Shown one piece after another: positions 61,942 through 64,000 of a stretch of 64,000 nt of DNA. Source of the DNA: an uncultured Williamsia sp. (GTDB lineage: Bacteria; Actinomycetota; Actinomycetes; Mycobacteriales; Mycobacteriaceae); the NCBI RefSeq assembly GCF_947494875.1, contig NZ_CANLWM010000001.1, forward strand, positions 372,001 to 436,000, written 5' to 3'. The notes beneath the pieces were generated by a model. The model had not been told where the DNA came from and did not search any database. It saw only the letters and a list, made by a program, of their open reading frames with translations. The translations under genes were made by a program, and so were the position numbers. Within the stretch, counting starts at the first letter, position 1. Each line of letters starts with the position of its first letter.

Positions 61942-62490
61942 GTGTCGAGCGTCCAGATCATCGGGCCACCCTCTCGCCGTCGGGCGAGGTCGGGTGGCCT
62001 GATGGCGTTCGGGCTCCTCGCCGTGGTCGCCGTCTCGGCGTGCGGGGGACCGCCCGCCCCGGACTACGCGACCGCACCGGTGGGGTCCGTGTCGATCGCC
62101 GCCCTGCCGGCCGAGACACCCATCCCGTGCGACCCGTCGACGGCTGCACCGGGCGAGACGGTGACCCGCGGTCCCGGTGACTACCAGTCGGCGCTGGGGG
62201 TGGTGGCTGATTACCACTGGTCGATCATCACCGCCCGCGACGCCGCCCGCGCCAAGCGCGCGATCCGGGAGAACCAGACGATGGGCACGGATCCTCTGAT
62301 CAACGCCGCGCTGACCGGCTTCCCCGTCGGGAGCACCTATTGCCTGCGGATGCGGCAGACCGCGCCGGGCACCGTCCTGCTGACGCTGACCACCCGCCCG
62401 CCGGGCGGGGGCACCACCAGCTACCCGCTGCGCGCCACCGTCGACGGGCAACCGGGTGACATGAAGATCCGCGGCGAGGTGTCCCAGTGA
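61942..62490 (+). CDS. Putative lipoprotein
   Basis: A 182-residue protein with a signal ending in the lipobox AVSAC (Cys about 34) followed by GGPPAPDY, the usual +2 region. The mature domain has two further Cys (CDPS, YCLRM) and a repeated-strand pattern (GSTYCLRMRQTAPGTVLLTLTTRPPGG). No family recognised. GTG 61942. Its stop overlaps the next gene's GTG by four bases. Confidence 0.72.
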   Translation: MSSVQIIGPPSRRRARSGGLMAFGLLAVVAVSACGGPPAPDYATAPVGSVSIAALPAETPIPCDPSTAAPGETVTRGPGDYQSALGVVADYHWSIITARDAARAKRAIRENQTMGTDPLINAALTGFPVGSTYCLRMRQTAPGTVLLTLTTRPPGGGTTSYPLRATVDGQPGDMKIRGEVSQ

Positions 62491-63230
62491 GCGATGGACC
62501 CGACCGTCCGGACGAACCCGACGACGCGTCCGGCGAGCCGGACCGCCCTGAGCCGCCTCGGGCGTCGTTGCCCGAGCCGCCGTGGTTCGCCATGCGCGAA
62601 CCGGAACCGCCACGCGGATCGCCGGAGGCGCCGCCGCTCGCGGCCACGGAGTACCGCTCACCCGAGTCGTGGTCCGCGGGACTCGAGCAGCTGGCCGTCG
62701 CCGGACAGCAGCGCGCCCGCACCGGGCGTCGCCGTCGCCCGACGCGGCTCGTCGTCGCGGCCGTCGTGCTCGTGGTGATCGGGGTCGCGGCCGGTGTCAC
62801 GGTGTTCTTCAGCTCGAGCGGGGACTCGACCACCGGGCGGGCGCGGGTCCCGTTCTGTGACCCCGGCACCCAGGGCGCGACCACCACCGTCGCCGAGGGC
62901 CAGGACCCCACTACCCCCGTCGGGGCGGTCGCGGCGTTCCTGAAGGCCGCGGTCACCGATCGCTCCGTCGCCGGGGCCCGCGCCGCGATGTCGACCGGCG
63001 CGGTCACCCCCTCCACCGATGACCTCCAGCGGTGGATCTCCGCGTTGCCGCCCTCGACCGACGGGTGGTGCGCGAGCGTGACGACCACCGAGTCCACCGC
63101 ACGCCTGCTCGTCGACGTCCGCATCCGCACCGCCGACGGTGTCGGGACCGTCGCCCGACAGGACGCCGTGTACGTGTCCTCCCCCACGCCTGATCGCTGG
63201 ACGATCGATGCCATCGTGGGCGCCACCTAG
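62487..63230 (+). CDS. Single-span envelope protein, hypothetical
   Basis: A 247-residue protein. A Pro/Glu/Asp-rich cytoplasmic part (1-80) is followed by one span (about 88-110) after RRRRPTRL, and an outer domain (115-247) with a Cys pair (PFCDPG and GWCASV) and the pattern PVGAVAAFLKAAVTDRSVAGARAAM, as in Mce-associated or NTF2-like outer domains. It overlaps the lipoprotein gene (GTGA) and probably acts with it. Confidence 0.72.
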   Translation: MSDGPDRPDEPDDASGEPDRPEPPRASLPEPPWFAMREPEPPRGSPEAPPLAATEYRSPESWSAGLEQLAVAGQQRARTGRRRRPTRLVVAAVVLVVIGVAAGVTVFFSSSGDSTTGRARVPFCDPGTQGATTTVAEGQDPTTPVGAVAAFLKAAVTDRSVAGARAAMSTGAVTPSTDDLQRWISALPPSTDGWCASVTTTESTARLLVDVRIRTADGVGTVARQDAVYVSSPTPDRWTIDAIVGAT

Positions 63231-63260
63231 GATTTGCTGCGACAGATCAGCCCGATATCA

Positions 63261-63273
63261 TTACTCTGAGTAA
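63261..63273. promoter_or_regulatory. TTACTC-T-GAGTAA palindrome
   Basis: A perfect 6+1+6 inverted repeat in the gap before lon, 31 bases after the upstream gene's stop and before the terminator hairpin. Possible operator; no regulator identified. Confidence 0.4.
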
Positions 63274-63298
63274 CGGCCACTCCCCCTTGTGGTCCACC

Positions 63299-63332
63299 GG
63301 TGGCCCCCGCGTTCCCCACTCCGGGGGCCACC
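63299..63332 (+). terminator. Hairpin terminator of the envelope gene cluster
   Basis: GGTGGCCCCCG pairs with CGGGGGCCACC (11 bp) around a 12-base loop. It follows the single-span protein gene and precedes the lon promoter. No T-tract. Confidence 0.7.
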
Positions 63333-63378
63333 ACCGGACCCACGATTCCCGCGATTTCGCTGTGGACGAACACCGGGG

Positions 63379-63428
63379 TTGAGCGGGAACACCTCAAGTC
63401 GTGCTCCAGTTGAGCCGTTCATGCTCAA
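63379..63428. promoter_or_regulatory. Two HAIR motifs upstream of lon
   Basis: TTGAG-N9-CTCAA occurs twice: 63379-63397 and 63410-63428. This is the core of HAIR (CTTGAGT-N7-ACTCAAG), the operator of the heat-shock repressor HspR. The second ends 13 bases before the lon ATG. HspR is known to repress lon in Streptomyces, so heat-inducible control is likely here. Confidence 0.75.
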
Positions 63429-63441
63429 CACTGGAGGAACC

Positions 63442-64000
63442 ATGAGCGAACGTCTCCCCGTCCTGTTCCTGACCGACCCGATCGTCCTGCCCGGGATGGT
63501 CGTCCCCCTCGAGTTGGACGACGCCGCACGCGCCGCGGTCGACGCCGCGCAGGCGGCCGGCGGCTCGAACAAACTCCTCGTCGCGCCCCGCCTCGAGGAC
63601 CGCTACCCGTCCCACGGCGTCGTCGCGTCGATCGTGCAGGTCGGACGCCTGGCGAGCGGCGAACCCGCTGCCGTCGTGAAGGGCGAGTCCCGCGCCCACA
63701 TCGGCTCCGGGACCACCGGCCCCGGTGCTGCGCTGTGGGTCGAGGTCGACCTCGTCGAGGAGGGACCCGTCACCGCCGAGACCCGCGAGCTCGCAGCCGA
63801 GTACAAGAAGCTCGTGCTGGCGATCCTGCAGCGTCGCGAGGCCTGGCAGGTCATCGACTCGGTCAACCGCCTGACTGAGCCGTCGGCCCTCGCCGACACG
63901 GCCGGCTACGCGTCGTACCTGTCCGACGTGCAGAAGCGTCAGCTGCTGGAGACGCCCGACGTCGCCGACCGGCTGCGCTCCCTCATCGGATGGACGACCG
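63442..64000 (+). CDS. lon: ATP-dependent Lon protease, N-terminal part
   Basis: The first 186 codons; the gene runs out of the window. The start (LPVLFLTDPIVLPGMVVPLELDDAARAAVDAA) is the Lon substrate-binding (LAN) domain, with KLVLAILQRREAWQVIDSVNRLTEPSALADTAGYASYLSDVQKRQLLETPDVADRLRSLIGW at its end, as in actinobacterial Lon. Lon degrades damaged and regulatory proteins. GGAGGA lies just before the ATG. Two HAIR motifs upstream point to HspR repression. Confidence 0.93.
   Translation, partial: MSERLPVLFLTDPIVLPGMVVPLELDDAARAAVDAAQAAGGSNKLLVAPRLEDRYPSHGVVASIVQVGRLASGEPAAVVKGESRAHIGSGTTGPGAALWVEVDLVEEGPVTAETRELAAEYKKLVLAILQRREAWQVIDSVNRLTEPSALADTAGYASYLSDVQKRQLLETPDVADRLRSLIGWTT

Noticed and set aside
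1-64000. tRNA, rRNA or CRISPR arrays
   Set aside because: No cloverleaf-like set of conserved bases and no regularly spaced repeats were seen reading through both strands; a tRNAscan and CRISPR search would be decisive.

Overview
The window is high-GC, gene-dense bacterial chromosome. It reads as a mycolic-acid actinomycete of the Mycobacteriales, close to Gordonia, Williamsia or Rhodococcus. The block from dnaB to ino1 (dnaB, rplI, rpsR, ssb, rpsF, GT87 membrane proteins, ponA, a DUF5318 gene, a PadR regulator, ino1) follows the gene order known from the dnaB-ino1 part of the Mycobacterium tuberculosis chromosome. Other pointers agree: an F420-type LLM oxidoreductase, a glucosylglycerate hydrolase, several LIP-family lipases, and many starts with no Shine-Dalgarno (SD) sequence but a TANNNT -10 box 6-8 bases upstream (leaderless transcripts). 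The exact genus cannot be settled from the sequence alone.

Layout. 1-1.6 kb: end of a DoxX-like gene and a lipase. 1.6-5.1 kb: dnaB split by two inteins, the first showing all marks of a class 3 (W-C-T) intein. 5.1-5.7 kb: the only long non-coding stretch, with a cluster of DnaA-box-like sites. 5.7-9.2 kb: a hypothetical gene, a DUF3089 hydrolase and the rpsF-ssb-rpsR-rplI operon, whose leader can fold into an S6:S18-type hairpin over the Shine-Dalgarno. 9.2-18.8 kb: an APH-like fusion protein, two GT87 glycosyltransferases whose 3' ends overlap convergently, ponA, DUF5318, padR and ino1. 18.8-24.7 kb: a DcuS/DcuR-type two-component system divergent from a tctCBA tripartite tricarboxylate transporter operon ending in a universal stress protein. 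24.7-31.7 kb: DUF1206, secreted lipase, dinB, LLM oxidoreductase, DCC thiol oxidoreductase, phoX.

31.7-33.8 kb holds a lower-GC segment with one gene, a secreted cutinase-like enzyme with a long C-terminal domain that looks like a beta-propeller. It is bounded on both sides by copies of the last 42 bases of phoX, so it looks inserted. 33.8-40.7 kb: small membrane proteins, two CNNM/CorC-type proteins, YrhK, a secreted lipase with a divergent TetR and a clear operator, and glucosylglycerate hydrolase. 40.9-43.9 kb: a small HTH-like protein, a degenerate EAL-DICT protein, and a DUF222-HNH gene of the 13E12 repeat family bracketed by identical 16-bp palindromes; a third copy lies in a rhodanese gene 3 kb away. 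43.9-50.2 kb: YceI, SDR, VOC, alpha/beta hydrolase, rhodanese, membrane protein, NTF2-like protein and a degenerate GGDEF protein.

50.2-56.2 kb is a coherent nitrogen-scavenging locus: a GntR regulator, allophanate hydrolase, biuret-type amidohydrolase, NCS2-like permease and a second amidase, overlapping or close together. 56.2-60.5 kb: DUF427, an MHS-type MFS transporter, a SRPBCC protein, a Tat-exported PhlG-like C-C hydrolase and a TetR regulator with no normal start codon. 60.6-63.2 kb: a cell-envelope cluster (glycine-zipper secreted protein, lipoprotein, single-span protein). The window ends in the first 186 codons of lon, preceded by two HAIR motifs of the HspR heat-shock regulon. No tRNA, rRNA or CRISPR array was seen.
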